Source: Cyrtodaria siliqua
Taxonomy: Eukaryota > Mollusca > Bivalvia > Adapedonta > Hiatellidae
Direction: 5' to 3'
Length of the DNA stretch: 64,000 nt
Assembly (NCBI GenBank): GCA_037043455.1
Contig: JAWPHD010000093.1
Location: forward strand, 434,001-498,000
In this document: positions 45,280 to 57,401 of the stretch, piece after piece
How positions within the stretch are numbered: the stretch's first letter is position 1
Layout of the letters: every line of letters starts with the position of its first letter
Program-made: the position numbers and the translations under genes
Notes under the pieces: generated by a model
Database searches by the model: none
What the model was told of the DNA's origin: nothing
What the model saw: the letters and a program-made list of their open reading frames with translations, nothing else

Positions 45280-48200
45280 CATGTAGCTGCAGCTCTAAAA
45301 TGTTGAGGATTAACCATATACCCCGTTTAAATGCTTCCAATCCCATACTTCCTAAAGAAAATGAACTCATCAGTGCTATGTATTAGGAGTTACAGTTTAC
45401 AGCCTAGCATCAATTTTAAAGGGGAACATTAAAAAATATATATATTGAAATCTTGAAGTCTCAAAATCACATGGGCAAAAAAAAAAGTCACACATTTTAA
45501 TACCGGGTTATGTCCAACCGTTTTACATTCCTATGAAATTATTATTAAAATGTGTGACTTTTGTTTTCTACCTTGTGTCTTTAATTTAACAATATACACC
45601 AGGACTTTTGAGAAAGTCAGTTTTTGCAATTCATAATTAATATCCTTCAACAGGCACTTATTATTTTAAATGAATTACTTAGCAATAAAATGTAATACCC
45701 ATTTTAATCTACTGCTGCATTTTCATTGATCCCCTTTATACACAGATGTTTATCTAGATGTAAATGGAGAGGGAGTCTGGAATGTTCATTCTTGTTGGCG
45801 CCATATAATCTTTTTTGAGTTGGTGCGCCATAAAACTCCAATTCAATTAAATTTAAACAATTTCAATTTGCTTATAAAAATAATAAAAATTACTTCTTGT
45901 GATTTTTTCTTCAAGTTGTATATCTCCTTATAATTTAATATACAGTAGTATAATAAAGATTACGTGGTCATCATTGGATCTGTTAAAACAAAAATGGCCA
46001 AAAACAAAGTTTTTTGTAAACCCAAGTTTATAAAATACATGAACAATCCAAGTTAAATTACAGCGCATTGGTAAATCCCAGTTAAATTTTAGCGCATTAA
46101 ATTAAGTGATGATTGTAGTTTCTGCTTGTGCTTTGGCTCAAATATTTGGAAACATGCACTTGGCAATGACAAAATTACTGAAATGAATGTAAAAGCATTT
46201 TGTAACATTGAATGAGAATAAAACGTGAAACTGACAAGTCATGGTATTTGCTATTGGTCAAAATGTAATGAATGAGCCTCAAACTGACTCATTATTTACC
46301 ACAATCTCATTAAAAGCAGACTCTTTATCGCGCTACGATACTCTACATTACAAGGATCTAAGAACTCTCCATTGGAGGTCACGTCAGATTGACCTTACGA
46401 TTAGCCAATCAGATTTCAGCCTACAAAATTGTTCAGTATAGAATGCTGTGGAGTAGTCTATGCTCGGAAATTGAAAGAGACGATGTCCGTAACTTAGTTT
46501 ATAAACACCAAATAATTAACATGTCGCCAGTTGTCAATAATTTATCCATTTCAACCAATCAAATCAGAATGATACCTCCGACAAACAACAGCACGTATAT
46601 AAAGCACGTGCAACTATGTTATATAAACTATTGTCAATACACTCCGACATCAACAAAGGGGCGGAGATATCTAAGTACTGGTGACATGTCAGTTGCGTTG
46701 ACAAACATAATACACCAACCATTATTGAATATTTACTGAAAAAAAGATTGTTGACGGAATTTAAGTGGTACAAAATTCTTTACCGATTCGTGGGATTGAA
46801 CCCACACTAAAACCACGGGTCATCAGTCGGTGTAATATATATTTCCAAAACACACATGGCAGCGCCCATGATTTTCTTTGTATCTTGATATAAAACGTGC
46901 CATTTAGTGCATTTCTTTGAATTCATCGCGCAAGTGGATTATCCACAGCAACTCATGAAGACGTTATCTTTATTCGGATATACATGTAGATCTACATGTA
47001 TGACAGTGGATTTTCGTTTGTTCAGTTCACTCCAACGTCATCTGAGGTGCATATGAAACACACGATTTCATTGGTTGAATTTAGTTGATCTTATCATGAA
47101 TATTGATTAGATGAAAGGTAGATCCGACGTGACCTACGTGTACAAGGGAGTGGAGATCCTATAGTGGAGAGTATCAAAACATAATTAAATTAGGTCATGA
47201 TTTTGTTTACATGTACCATGAAATCCATTCTGCACAGTAACATGAAGCCATATAAATATTTACTAAGATCATTTTAAACCCGATTTCAGGAAAAAATCTA
47301 GAATATAGTGAATTCAACTTTCTTTTTTTTTTACATTTTTATTATTGTCTGTAACATTTTTTAATTTGCTAATATAGTTTTATACCGGTAATTTTTTTTT
47401 CCGGTAATTTTTTTTTTAATTAACTGTTATTCAGATTTCGACTAATGGGGTGTGCAAATGACATTTCTGAAAAATTACTTGATTTATGACCATCAATCAC
47501 CCTGTGATGGGATGTGATTACATAACATAATCTATACCAGAGATAAGCAAGCATTCAAGTGACAAGGGTTTTATTGCACCACACCCCCTCCAGGCAAGAT
47601 TTGACTACATAATCAGTTCTGACATGTAAGACACAGGCTCTGTGTACATTATGAAAAACTAGTTTTAAGCAACAAATAGAATAGGTGACTGTATTTTATT
47701 TAATTACAAGGTGCCATTAGCAGGCATAATTTTGTGTTTTAAGTAAACAGTTAAGGAAAAAAACAGTTTTTATTTACACACTTTTAGGTAGCATACATAA
47801 ATACCCAAATATAAATACCAGAGAGCTCTAAGATAAGAATTTTAATATAATTTTTTTTATTACCATTTTATATATATATAATTATTATAATTTTTTTCTT
47901 TACTCCAATCATTTTTTTCTGATCGATATGTTATTACCCTTCATTTGTTTACATATTGCTTTTTTGCTTTTGTTACTCAGAATTATTTTAAAGTTTATGG
48001 TTTCAACTAAATTGTAAAATTTTGTGTTTGCATATGTTTGTGTTTTCATTTTTACTTTACAATACAAACAAATAATTGACTCAAAAAAAAACGTCTTCAT
48101 TCATGGAAAGATTACTCGTAATTTTATTTACGCTGTGATCGATATTGATACATTTTCCATTCGAGAACGGCGTTACGCTTTTACCTGACGATATGTTTTC

Positions 48201-48400
48201 GTATTAACTGAACGGATATAAATACATGGACAAGACAGCAGTACCTAGTAATTTTACATTATTTCAACACGATTAAACTGAGGTAAACATAAACCTCAAA
48301 CCTTTCTATAATTTAAAATGCTTGCTTGACAATTTTGTCATTTTGTCAAGCATAGATATTTTCTGAATATGTTCAAATAGTAAATAAACATATTCTACAC
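45280..48400. other. Intron stretch without recognised genes
   Basis: AT-rich. A family F scrap lies at 45,800-45,850. A box-B-like GGGTTCAATCCC (minus) lies near 46,790-46,805. The 66- and 116-codon plus frames at 46.2-46.7 kb have no recognisable motif, signal or splice context. 47.3-48.1 kb is dominated by T and A runs. Confidence 0.45.
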
Positions 48401-48412
48401 ACCAGCGACAAG

Positions 48413-48582
48413 CAGTCTTCGAATTAACCCATTAGCCCCTAGCCCGGGGCTAGTAAACTGTCATTCGGGCTAGTGATTTTTTTAAATTTATATAGTCTGG
48501 CTTATTATAAGGAAAATGTACGGGTTTTCATGGAGTATATAAGAATTCGGGCTAGTGACATAACATTTTTAATTCAAAGACT
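48413..48582 (+). mobile_element. MITE family E, copy 3
   Basis: AGTCTTCGAATTAACCC and TTAATTCAAAGACT form the ends. GCCCGGGGCTAGTAAACTGT and ATTCGGGCTAGTGACAT lie inside. A 170-bp element with no frame. Confidence 0.8.
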
Positions 48583-48989
48583 AGACAAGTACGGAACAGT
48601 TTGACACTAGAACCATGAATTCTGAATACGGCGATTGGCAAAAGTTTAAACGCTATATATTTAGGTTTCGCAAAGCACTGAAATATATATTTTGTGTTTT
48701 TCTCACATTTGTTTACTTTTTTAATATGCGCAGAACAAAAACTTCTGCGTTTTTTGGCTCATATAGATCTGTACATTACGCAGATAGGCAGCTTATCCTA
48801 AGAGCTCTGAATACCATATTTCTAAAATGCTCTAAAAGCACAACCTTTCTTTTGTGGTAAAAAAATAAATGTACCAGTGTATTTTGTTAACAATCTTTCA
48901 GTCATATCACCAGTGTGTTATAATTACATTGTGCTGGGAAGACTTGTCCTTAGCATTACTCTTATAATGCTGAACGTCAAGACTCAAGT

Positions 48990-49105
48990 AAGGGAACCAC
49001 CAGTACCATATATATATAAAGTATGACTTGGGCGAGGATTGAACCCACAACCTCATGCATGCGAGGCGGACATTCTACCACTATGCCACCGTGGTGGTTT
49101 CCTAA
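48990..49105 (-). tRNA. tRNA-like sequence within inverted flanks
   Basis: The minus strand reads GGTGGCATAGTGGTAGAATG (box-A-like), GCCTCGCATGCATGAGG (anticodon-arm-like) and TTGTGGGTTCAATCCTC (box B). The outer flanks AGGGAACCACCAGTACC and GGTGGTTTCCT are partly complementary, so the tRNA-like part sits inside a fold-back. Probably a tRNA-derived repeat; an anticodon cannot be assigned safely. Confidence 0.45.
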
Positions 49106-49199
49106 GAAAGTGACCGTTAAACTTGTTACACACACATTTGCTTTTTTTCAAGAAGTCAAGCTAAACCACATTTGTATGTCACTTTAGTTTAAAGGTACA

Positions 49200-50530
49200 C
49201 ATGGCAATCTTGATTTAAAAACTTGCAGTATAACCCCCATAATTTTTTCTACATAATTTGCATTTGTTTAATCATTAATTAATATTAAAAATATAGAACA
49301 GTGAATTCGGTTCTAAATTGCACTTTTCATAGTGAAGTGTCATTTAATTGACTATAAAATAAAAAATAAACCTGTAAGTCATCAAGTTTTAAAGGCACAG
49401 TTCAACAAAACCACTTTAATAAGTAAAACCCCACCAAATAATGGATTTGTTGGGCTGTTTGTATAGCCATTCATGATTGGGCTATATTCCCAATGCCAAA
49501 ACATATATTTCCCCCAATTTTGAGACAAAAGTTCCCAATTGAAAAAAAAGGGTTAGTGTGACAAGTACTGAGAATAAAACATTTTTAAAATTCCCAATTG
49601 TAACAGTATGGGTTATCTCCCCTAAGTTAGTAAGTATAGGAAAAACACTGTAATGGCAAAATTACACAACAAAACCGTTCATCAAAACTCTATCCAGCTG
49701 TTTAGGTCATATATAACAATCATCATCAATATATATGTGCCATATAAAAGTACATGATTTTCATGGGTTCTTAAAATAACCGTGATTGAATATGCATAAA
49801 ACTTAGTTCGACGGTCCAGTTTTGGGTTTTTAGTTAAAGTTTACATAGATTTTCAAAATTGTAAGTTATATATATATATAAGTGTGTTAAAATACACGTT
49901 TAATGCTCTTTTGAAATTTTTCGTATTGGCGAGCATCAACGTGTATTGATTATTGCACATTTTACGACTGGACTTTCCCAACGGAATCTGTTGGGAAGGT
50001 TTCACGCTTTTAAACAGTATTGTTTGTATATTATATATGCATAGGTTGAAAGAAGATTTTTTTTTGAGTCGATTGGTGTTTCAAAATTTACCTGCCACGA
50101 TGAAATATCTCAGATTATCCAAATTTATCACGAATATATTGACACATTTCCGAATTATCCAAATTTACCGCCATCATGTTTGAAATTCTTACCCAGAGTT
50201 CAATGCGCATATTAGATCACCATACGCAACCCACCATGCACCGTCGATATAATAGAATAGAACCGTTTATTGCTACAATCGTAAAACATTGTGTACATAG
50301 TGTGTTTAAACTACACATATTTCATGCCGATTTAAATTTTTTGTTATATTTTATTATTTATAGTATTGTTAACATTACTTGTTTTATTCGTTTATTATTC
50401 TACAGTAATAAAGAGTATATAAAATATATGAAAATTAGCAGTTTGGTAAAGATAATAATAATGAAGTTGCAAGAGTGTTCACAAGGACGACGACGGGCAA
50501 CTGACAACGGACAACTCGTCATCTCATAAA
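49200..50530. other. Intron stretch, no gene recognised
   Basis: AT-rich with a short TA run near 49,870. Two plus frames (76 and 117 codons at 49.95-50.53 kb) are hydrophobic-residue-rich by base composition, with no motif I recognise. The end carries GGACGACGACGGGCAACTGA, a common repeat tail. Confidence 0.4.
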
Positions 50531-50535
50531 CCCTC

Positions 50536-50580
50536 GGGGTGGGGTGGGGGGGGGGAGGGGGTGGGGTGGTGGATGGGGGA
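50536..50580 (+). other. G-rich tract with quadruplex potential
   Basis: GGGGTGGGGTGGGGGGGGGG followed by AGGGGGTGGGGTGG contains well over four G-runs of three or more within 45 bp on the plus strand. It directly precedes the C-rich array. Confidence 0.7.
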
Positions 50581-50899
50581 TTTGAATACTAGTGACAGTT
50601 ATTGTTTCGAACACAAAATCACCATGTTCAGCTCTACCAAACACACAACGATTTCTTTTTATAAATCACAACGCCCCATCCTAGCTCAACTAAATTTAAG
50701 ACTTGGTTTCCTTATAGTATGTTGTAAAGGGTTGCTTAAGTAATGTTGCCTTCCGCAAATTCTGGGCTCCCATGGAACCCAAATTGTGAAGGCCCATAAA
50801 ATGTGCAATAAAGGCAGATCTAGGTTTGCATGTAAGCTGGTGTATATATAGTTATAATTTTGGTTTGGGATCTTATATCATTATGCATCTTATTTGTAC

Positions 50900-52060
50900 T
50901 TCACCCATATTTGGGCATGGGCTCCCTCCTCCCCGCCCCCCCCCCCCATACACAGCCCTCTCCCCCTCCATTTATTTTACATATTTCTGTTGTTTTGGTC
51001 AATTCTTCTGTTGTTTTGATCAATTCTTACACATATAGCTATGTTGCTCAACCCCCCCCCCCCCCGACTCGACACTCGTTTATTTATTTTTTTATATATT
51101 TTTGTGTTGTTTTGGTCAATTCTTACAAATGTAGCTATGTTGCGCCCACCCACACGCCCGCCTTCCAACACCCCAGGGCCTCCCCACACCAATACTCGAA
51201 ACTCAATTTGTTTATTTATTTTTTTAACATATTTCTTTCTTGTTTTGATCAATTCTTACAAATATATCTATGTTACCCCGCCCCTACTCCGTCCCCGCCC
51301 CGCACAAACACCCTGGCACCCCGCCTCCCCACGACTCTCAACTATTTTTTCTTCTTCATATTTCTGTATTGTTTTGGTCAATTTTTACACATATAGCTAT
51401 GTTGCCCGTCCCCACCATCTTCCTCCCCCGCCCCCATCGACTCGAATCTCTATTTTTTTCTTCATATTTCTTTGTTGTTTTGGTCAATTCTTACATATAT
51501 TGCTATGCCCCCACCCCGCACCCCCCCCCCCCCACACACACTAAACTCCCCCCGCCCCCACTCAAGACTAAACTATATATGTTTTTATATTTCTGTATTG
51601 TTTTGGTAAATTTTATTATCTCTACTGGCCAAGTTCGAAAACCAACCAGATCGGACCAGCAACGGCGGAGTTACGGCTGTTATATTTCCACTCGAAACTC
51701 GATATATATATTTTGTTATTTTACATATTTCTGTGTTGTTTTGGTCAGTTCTTACACATAAAACTATGTTGCACACCCTCTCCCATTACGCCCCTCCCCC
51801 ACCTCCACCCCTACTGGAAACCTTTTTCTTTTTTACATATTTCTGTGTTGTTTTGGTCAATTTGTGTTACCCCCACACCCCCACCCCAAACCATCCCAAC
51901 ACACCATCATCACTACCACCTGAATGTTGTTGTATTTTGCATTCATCTGTGTTGTTTTGTTTTATCAGTTTATCAATATGTTTCGCCCCACAACCATCCC
52001 ACCACCACCCGTTTTTTTTTTTTTTTTACATATGTCCGTGTTGTTTAGTTTAATCAAATA
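50900..52060 (+). repeat. Pyrimidine-rich array, ~110-160-bp unit, about ten units
   Basis: TGTTGTTTTGGTCAATTCTT plus ACACATATAGCTATGTTGC recurs about ten times. Each copy is preceded by a T-rich ACATATTTCTG block and followed by a C-rich spacer of variable length. Because unit lengths vary, all three plus frames stay open for long stretches (84-178 codons) with Pro- and Phe-rich text. This mirrors composition and is not evidence of genes. One unit (51,625-51,668) carries an inserted GTTCGAAAACCAACCAGATC scrap of the 60-kb repeat. Confidence 0.8.
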
Positions 52061-53300
52061 TACAACTATATCAATTATGCGCCCCCGCCCTGCACCCCCC
52101 GGCCCCATTGGTTTATGGGCTCCCCTCACATGGAGGACAGGGGGAAGGAAATTGTTTTCATTTATCTTCCATTACTAATTTTACTATAATTTGTATGAGA
52201 TTCTAACAATAATTTTTATATTGGCCCGAGTTTCTATACCCACCCCCACCCCCTCACATTGTTTTAGCCTTGTTTTCTGATGGTATATACTGGCTATACC
52301 ATTTATTATTCTCTGAATAGTCGAGCTGCGCTGTTCTCCTACAGCTCTTGTTTAATATAAATTTCCATATTTTACAGATTGATTAGTGGGTCGCCCCCTG
52401 AATCCACCCGTAAACTCACCCACCCCCTACACACTAAATGAAATGAACATAACAAAACAAAATAAACAAGCTTAAGTTAGGTCATGGACATACAGTAGGT
52501 CTATGGTTAGGTGCTTTTCCCCCCAGATCAGGCTATAAAACAAGCGAGATTTTTTTAATTTTTCTTTTAAGAGAATGTCTCAAGGGGTAATATATAATAA
52601 ATATACCGGCACCCTTCGCCCATTACCTTTTGTTAACCTAAGACTTGAAAACTTTATACTAGGTACATTATAAACAACGCAGTTTCGTGACACGTTGTCC
52701 ACAGTGGAAAATGTGTACTTATGCGCATGCGCATGCAACGTTGGGAGAAACGCGCACTTGTCAATATATTGTCAATACACATGTATAGCGATCTACGAAA
52801 AACCGATATATTATGTAAAATATGCTTCGGAAAAAATAAAACCGAAAGTAAATGGTAAATAACTTATTATTTTGTTAGGTTATCGTCATGGTTTACGCAC
52901 ATAAGTCTGATAAGCTGCTCAATTTCGTTCGAAAATCACATGAGTGTTCGAGCGTTTTTTCCAGTCGCGTTTTTTGCAAAGGAAATTAGGCGTATATGCA
53001 GTTACATAGAACGTCAGAATAAAAAAAAACTGCATAGGAGCCAATTTATTAGGCTAATATATATATATACATACAATATTATATAAATCGCCATCAGTAG
53101 CTTTAGCAATGGCGTACATATTGTAATGTAAGATTTGACTGATGTTGACGGGATAGCTACTTTAAACTAGAGCTACAAATTAATGACATCATTTATTTTG
53201 AACAAGGTTGAAACCGTAATGCATGATTTACAAATTGCAATGCGGGTCTGGGGGCTATATTGTAACACTACTGCAGTGCTCCAGATAAGCTTTCATCACG
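52060..53300. other. No gene; NRF1-like palindrome at 52,722
   Basis: Mostly AT-rich. TGCGCATGCGCA near 52,722-52,733 matches the NRF1 consensus and could be a regulatory site, but no transcript start is evident nearby. Confidence 0.35.
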
Positions 53301-53305
53301 CATGA

Positions 53306-53500
53306 ATTGAATTGGGGTTTTAAGGCGCACCAACACATGAAAAGGTTATATGGCTCTTAGCAGGCATGAACAGGCCAGGCTCATCTTCCATGTACATCGA
53401 GATAAAATATGGAAAATGGGCCTAGAACCTTCTCACCCTGAACTGCAGAGTTGCTGCAAATTCTATCGTAGAAACTCCATTTACGCTGGAGCCACGTTAT
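53306..53500 (+). repeat. Dispersed repeat family F
   Basis: ATTGAATTGGGGTTTTAAGG, GCACCAACACATGAAAA, GAGATAAAATATGGAAAATG and AACTGCAGAGTTGCTGC match 40,700-40,915. Overlapping frames are shadows. Confidence 0.75.
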
Positions 53501-53509
53501 TGTTTTTCT

Positions 53510-55040
53510 GCCACTGCTCTTTTGATGCGAGCGAGATAGCACCTGAAACAATGCAGGGAACATGATGAAGACCTTTAATGAACATGAACAAAAAATGATA
53601 AAATGAACATGAATCTGGGGGGATTCTACCCCTCTGCCTATCACTCCAAAGGGATCTGCAGTGGCCCGATTCTATGGCCCGTGACCAAATGGGGGACCCC
53701 GGGAACCACACGGGGCTCATCACGCATGAAAAAACTGTATTGCGAATTTACATTTACTAATGCATATTCTTAAAACAAGTTTCGAAAAAATAACATTAAT
53801 GTAAAATGTTTACTCTTAGTTGTTACCAAAAAACATAACATATTTCCTCGTCTGCTTATATGTATTCATTAAAGCTGTCTGTCTTTTTTAAATGGCATTA
53901 ACATATATTTGTTTGCCGTTTCCAGACCCAGGATTTTATAAATGGGTCGGTAGGTAGGTGAATAGTTTTTTTTGCCAAAGACAGTAAAAAACGTAAGAAA
54001 TTAAAGAAAAATATACTAAAACCAGTAAAAAAAAATAATTTCTTGAAGAATTGCTATAAAAAGTTTTGGGTAGGGCCTTTTTCTGTAGGTAGGGAAACAG
54101 CAAACCAACATTTTTTTATGGTCGGCCTAATTTGTGTCAAACAGCCGACTTCTTTTTTTTCCTTGCAAGCATCATCGACTAGTAATTGCTGGAGGTACTT
54201 GACTGTCATTCAATACCGAACATCAGTAAGTATTTAGTATGATTGGATGCATTAATTTTTCTACTGAAGTGTCAAGCGTGTATGCAATTATTAGGTTCTT
54301 GATACTTAAAGATGATTTTTTAATGCGTTCTTGTACTCGTTTATTTTATTTTAAATGTTTACCGATTAATCGATTGTAATCGATCATCAGTTTTAATACT
54401 TAGGCATTTGATTATGATGATCGATTATGAAAGTTTATAAACGACCAACGGCTAAATGTAAAATTTCACTTTGATTAATTTTAAAAATTGAAATAAACCT
54501 AATTAGAATTACTTCACCGATTAAAACTTCACTGATTAAAAAAAAATTACAATGGCATTATAAACTAGACAGGAATGAATACATTCAAAAACTTGTTTTA
54601 AGTCAAGGCCTGAAATACAGATTGACCTTAACGTTACAGGGGCGGATCCAGGATTTCTTATTAGTGGGGTGTCGTAAGATTTTGGTCAATTTTCGGGTCC
54701 GTTTATAGCCTCATAAAACGGTTGCGGTAGTGCATTGATAGGGTAAAAAAGTGCGTTTTCAAATAAAAGTAGTTAACAATGTGTTAATTAAACCACTCAT
54801 TAGCGATTATGCGTCGAGCGAGCGAGAACATTTTTTAAACTGAGGGCGTGCATCGAAATTGTTTGATATTTTATCTACATTAACATGACATACATGTAAA
54901 AAACTTACCTTGGTCGAAATCCGGCCATGCGTTAAAATTTATGCTGACTAGCCGATTATAACCAATGATTGATCAGTAACATCCAACCAGTTTTAACCAA
55001 TGATCGATTGTAAATTTTAACCGATTGCACATCACTAGTT
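53510..55040. other. No gene recognised
   Basis: AT-rich, with repeated ATCGATTA/TAATCGAT text at 54.36-55.03 kb, which is weakly palindromic. The 64-codon frame at 54.04 kb has no recognisable features. Confidence 0.4.
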
Positions 55041-55049
55041 TTTGATGAT

Positions 55050-55190
55050 TTGTTTGTTTGTATGATGTTTTACGTCATTTTCAACATATGTAAGGTTATA
55101 TATGACAGTTGGATTTTTTTGTGGTGAAGGCAGATCACCCACTTTTCTTTGGTTAGAACTATGCACCACCCGCCATCCATAAGAGAGTTT
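55050..55190 (+). repeat. Repeat family D
   Basis: TATGATGTTTTACGTCATTT, TATATATGACAGTTGGATTT, GTGGTGAAGGCAGATCACCC and CACCCGCCATCCATAAGAG. Confidence 0.7.
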
Positions 55191-55817
55191 TGATGAACAA
55201 ATATTCGTAATTACGCAGATACGCGTCTTATCTGGACTAGGCTAGTGCTTGGAATTTAAAGCTTTTAGCCCTAAAAATTTCTTTAGCCAGATTAGAATTT
55301 CTATAGCCAGACTTTTGCCGAGATATTTTGTAACTTTAATTGAAGGCGCTAAAACCGAGTTTGCATACACATCAAAAGTAAGTTATTAGAGTATGCTTTA
55401 AACAAACAGTGTCACACTTCGTGCAATTGCTGTTTCGATCAGCTATTATGGCCATAAGAGGGCGCCACATTATTTGATATTTACCCGGCTCAATAACGCA
55501 ATAAAATATATGGATAATATTGTGTGCGTGAGGTGGGGACACAAACTAGTTGATTGACAGCGAGAGGCGGAACAGTGGGCGGCTTCTATTGCACACAATT
55601 TGACAACGGTTTTCAATACACAATGCGATAATTATTTATCTGTCCAAATTGATTGTCGCTAATTCTTTAACAACACCAAGCGGGATATTGGCTTATAAAC
55701 TGTCAAAGATGTTGTTTATTAGAATTCGGGATTTTCCAAGATTTTTTAGACAAAATCGTCGAAACTATGTGTAACCGAGTACAGGTATATGGTGAAATAA
55801 TGATTCCTAACCGTATG

Positions 55818-55889
55818 TCCTCGATAGCTCAGTGGTTAGAGCCTGGTACGGTAAACCAGACACTGGGTACCAGTCCCGGTTGAGGTACG
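55818..55889 (+). tRNA. tRNA-like sequence in left terminal repeat
   Basis: Box A TAGCTCAGTGG (55,825-55,835) fits the consensus exactly. CTGGT/ACCAG forms a perfect five-pair anticodon stem around ACGGTAA, giving GGT (Thr) by position, but the usual T33 is C. Box B is damaged (GGTACCAGTCC). The acceptor arm TCCTCGA pairs with TTGAGGT except at the first position. Probably a tRNA-derived Pol III promoter module rather than a working tRNA. Confidence 0.5.
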
Positions 55890-56027
55890 ATTTTTTCACC
55901 ACCTGTTATTTTTGGGGGCTCGTCCGGGATCCAGGACCGTAACTCCATTAGGGACGAATTTCAATCTGGTTGGTGTGTATGTAACCGGGTACAGGTATAT
56001 GGTGAAATATCAATTCCTAACCGTATG

Positions 56028-56100
56028 TCCTCGATAGCTCAGTGGTTAGAGCGCTGGTACGGTAAAGTAGAGACCGTGGGTTCGAGTCCCGGTTGAGAAA
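56028..56100 (+). tRNA. tRNA-like sequence in right terminal repeat
   Basis: Box A TAGCTCAGTGG (56,035-56,045) and box B GGTTCGAGTCC (56,079-56,089) both match the Pol III consensus exactly with normal spacing. The anticodon stem is broken (CTGGT against AGTAG). The left copy has the reverse pattern, good anticodon stem and bad box B, so neither copy is a full tRNA. Confidence 0.5.
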
Positions 56101-56124
56101 CGATTTTTTCACCACCTGTTATAT

Positions 56125-57400
56125 AGTGATTCGCCAGACCGCCGAAGTCTGGTGCATTTTCATGTATTTCTAAAGATTTTCATTTGACAGTTCGGGTTTT
56201 GTTTTGCCTATGGTGATTTGGCGAATGGTTAACGCGAGCCTAGGTGGAGTACTGCCAATACGTGTACATAGGCAATGGAAAATAACTTATTTCAAAGATG
56301 ATTTTTAGAACTCACTGTTAACTGAATTAAAATTCCCTTTACATTTACATGTGACTTGCTACAATCTGACTCACTTGTCCTAGATAATCGGAGATTCTAC
56401 ATGTTGTCGTTGAGCTCTGACAACAGACTGAATGAAAGTTGGTTGAGAGAGAGAGCAGGGTACATGGTCATGACATTTCATTCCTGTCAAGTTTATATTG
56501 TTTTTACAAAGTGTTCAATTTGATGTAATTTGTTATATGTGAAAAGAGTCTAAACATATTGTGTCATTACGCATCATTACACTTTTTGAAGGACTTTTCC
56601 TGAAGGCAATTTTTTTACTACGGATTATTCTAAATGTATACATGTTATAAAATACAACACTTACCATTCTGGAGTTTTACTATCATAAACACCGTCGCTA
56701 CCGTTCAACTTCAACGCATCAAGTTCTAACGTCATGAACTTGATGAAGGATTGAATGCGCCGGGCAAAACTTCATCAGAAATCCCCAAAAGTACTTTTCC
56801 TGGAAACTCCGTCTCAGCTTACTAACTAAGTAATGCATCATCCATTGCCCCCACTCTCTATCCGAAATTTTAACATATCCAATAATTGTTCTGGCCATGT
56901 TATTAAATTCAGTTTATTTGATTTCTGAATGAAAATCCCGAACAAAGGAATGGCCGCCATGTTGTTCTTCTTCCATTTATGTCGATTTATACGCGTGATG
57001 CGGTTATATGTATCATATAAGGGATACAATTATATTGCTTAAAAACTATCATATACTATTTATACATGACCAGTGTTGTGTAATAACATCAATTTGTTAA
57101 TAAATCGACACCTGTAAAGCATATTTCTTGTCAGGGAGCAAAAGAAAACAGTAATCACGATGGGACTATTTACGCGGAAGCCGCATCACAACATACCCTG
57201 ACAAACCCCCGTCTTATGATTAAAACCAGGGGTCAGACCGGGTAGGATAATTAATAGGTCGCAAACGTAATGAAACTATATATCTTTGATAGCATATTCA
57301 TATTTACTACATTATCTGTTTTTTTAACGTTGCTTATGTTATCATAATAAGAGTTTTGAAGCTGGCAACGGTAAACAGTGTAATGCAGTCATTGTCAACT
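56125..57400. other. Intron stretch, no gene recognised
   Basis: A small hairpin CCAGACCGCCGAAGTCTGG lies at 56,143-56,161. Otherwise no repeat or exon seen. Confidence 0.4.
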
Positions 57401-57401
57401 A

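Larger units (their letters stand above)
55770..56122 (+). mobile_element. Miniature LTR element (TRIM-like) with tRNA-like LTRs
   Basis: Two direct repeats of about 141 bp (55,770-55,910 and 55,980-56,122) start TGTAACC and end CACCACCTGTTAT. Three bases after the first comes TGGGGGCTCGTCCGGGAT (55,913-55,930). That is the 18-nt sequence known as the tRNA-Pro primer-binding site of gammaretrovirus-type elements. The 69-bp core has no room for genes and no convincing polypurine tract. Each repeat holds a tRNA-like sequence in place of the usual LTR interior. ACAGGTATATGGTGAAA and TTTCACCACCTGT make inverted ends within each repeat. By eye the repeats are near 88% identical. No target duplication is clear (ACTATG and TAGTG flank). 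LTR/primer-site/LTR order supports a terminal-repeat retrotransposon in miniature; a tandemly duplicated tRNA-derived repeat is the alternative. Confidence 0.55.

Noticed and set aside
46241..46739. 66- and 116-codon plus frames
   Set aside because: No motif, signal peptide, splice context or composition bias. Length is within chance for this base composition.
48615..48860. 81-codon basic, partly hydrophobic plus frame after MITE E
   Set aside because: No recognised family and no splice or promoter signals. It begins just after a MITE; kept as unassigned.
50860..52178. Several long Pro/Phe-rich frames in all plus frames and one minus frame
   Set aside because: Simultaneous openness in all frames comes from the C- and T-rich array, not from selection on a protein.
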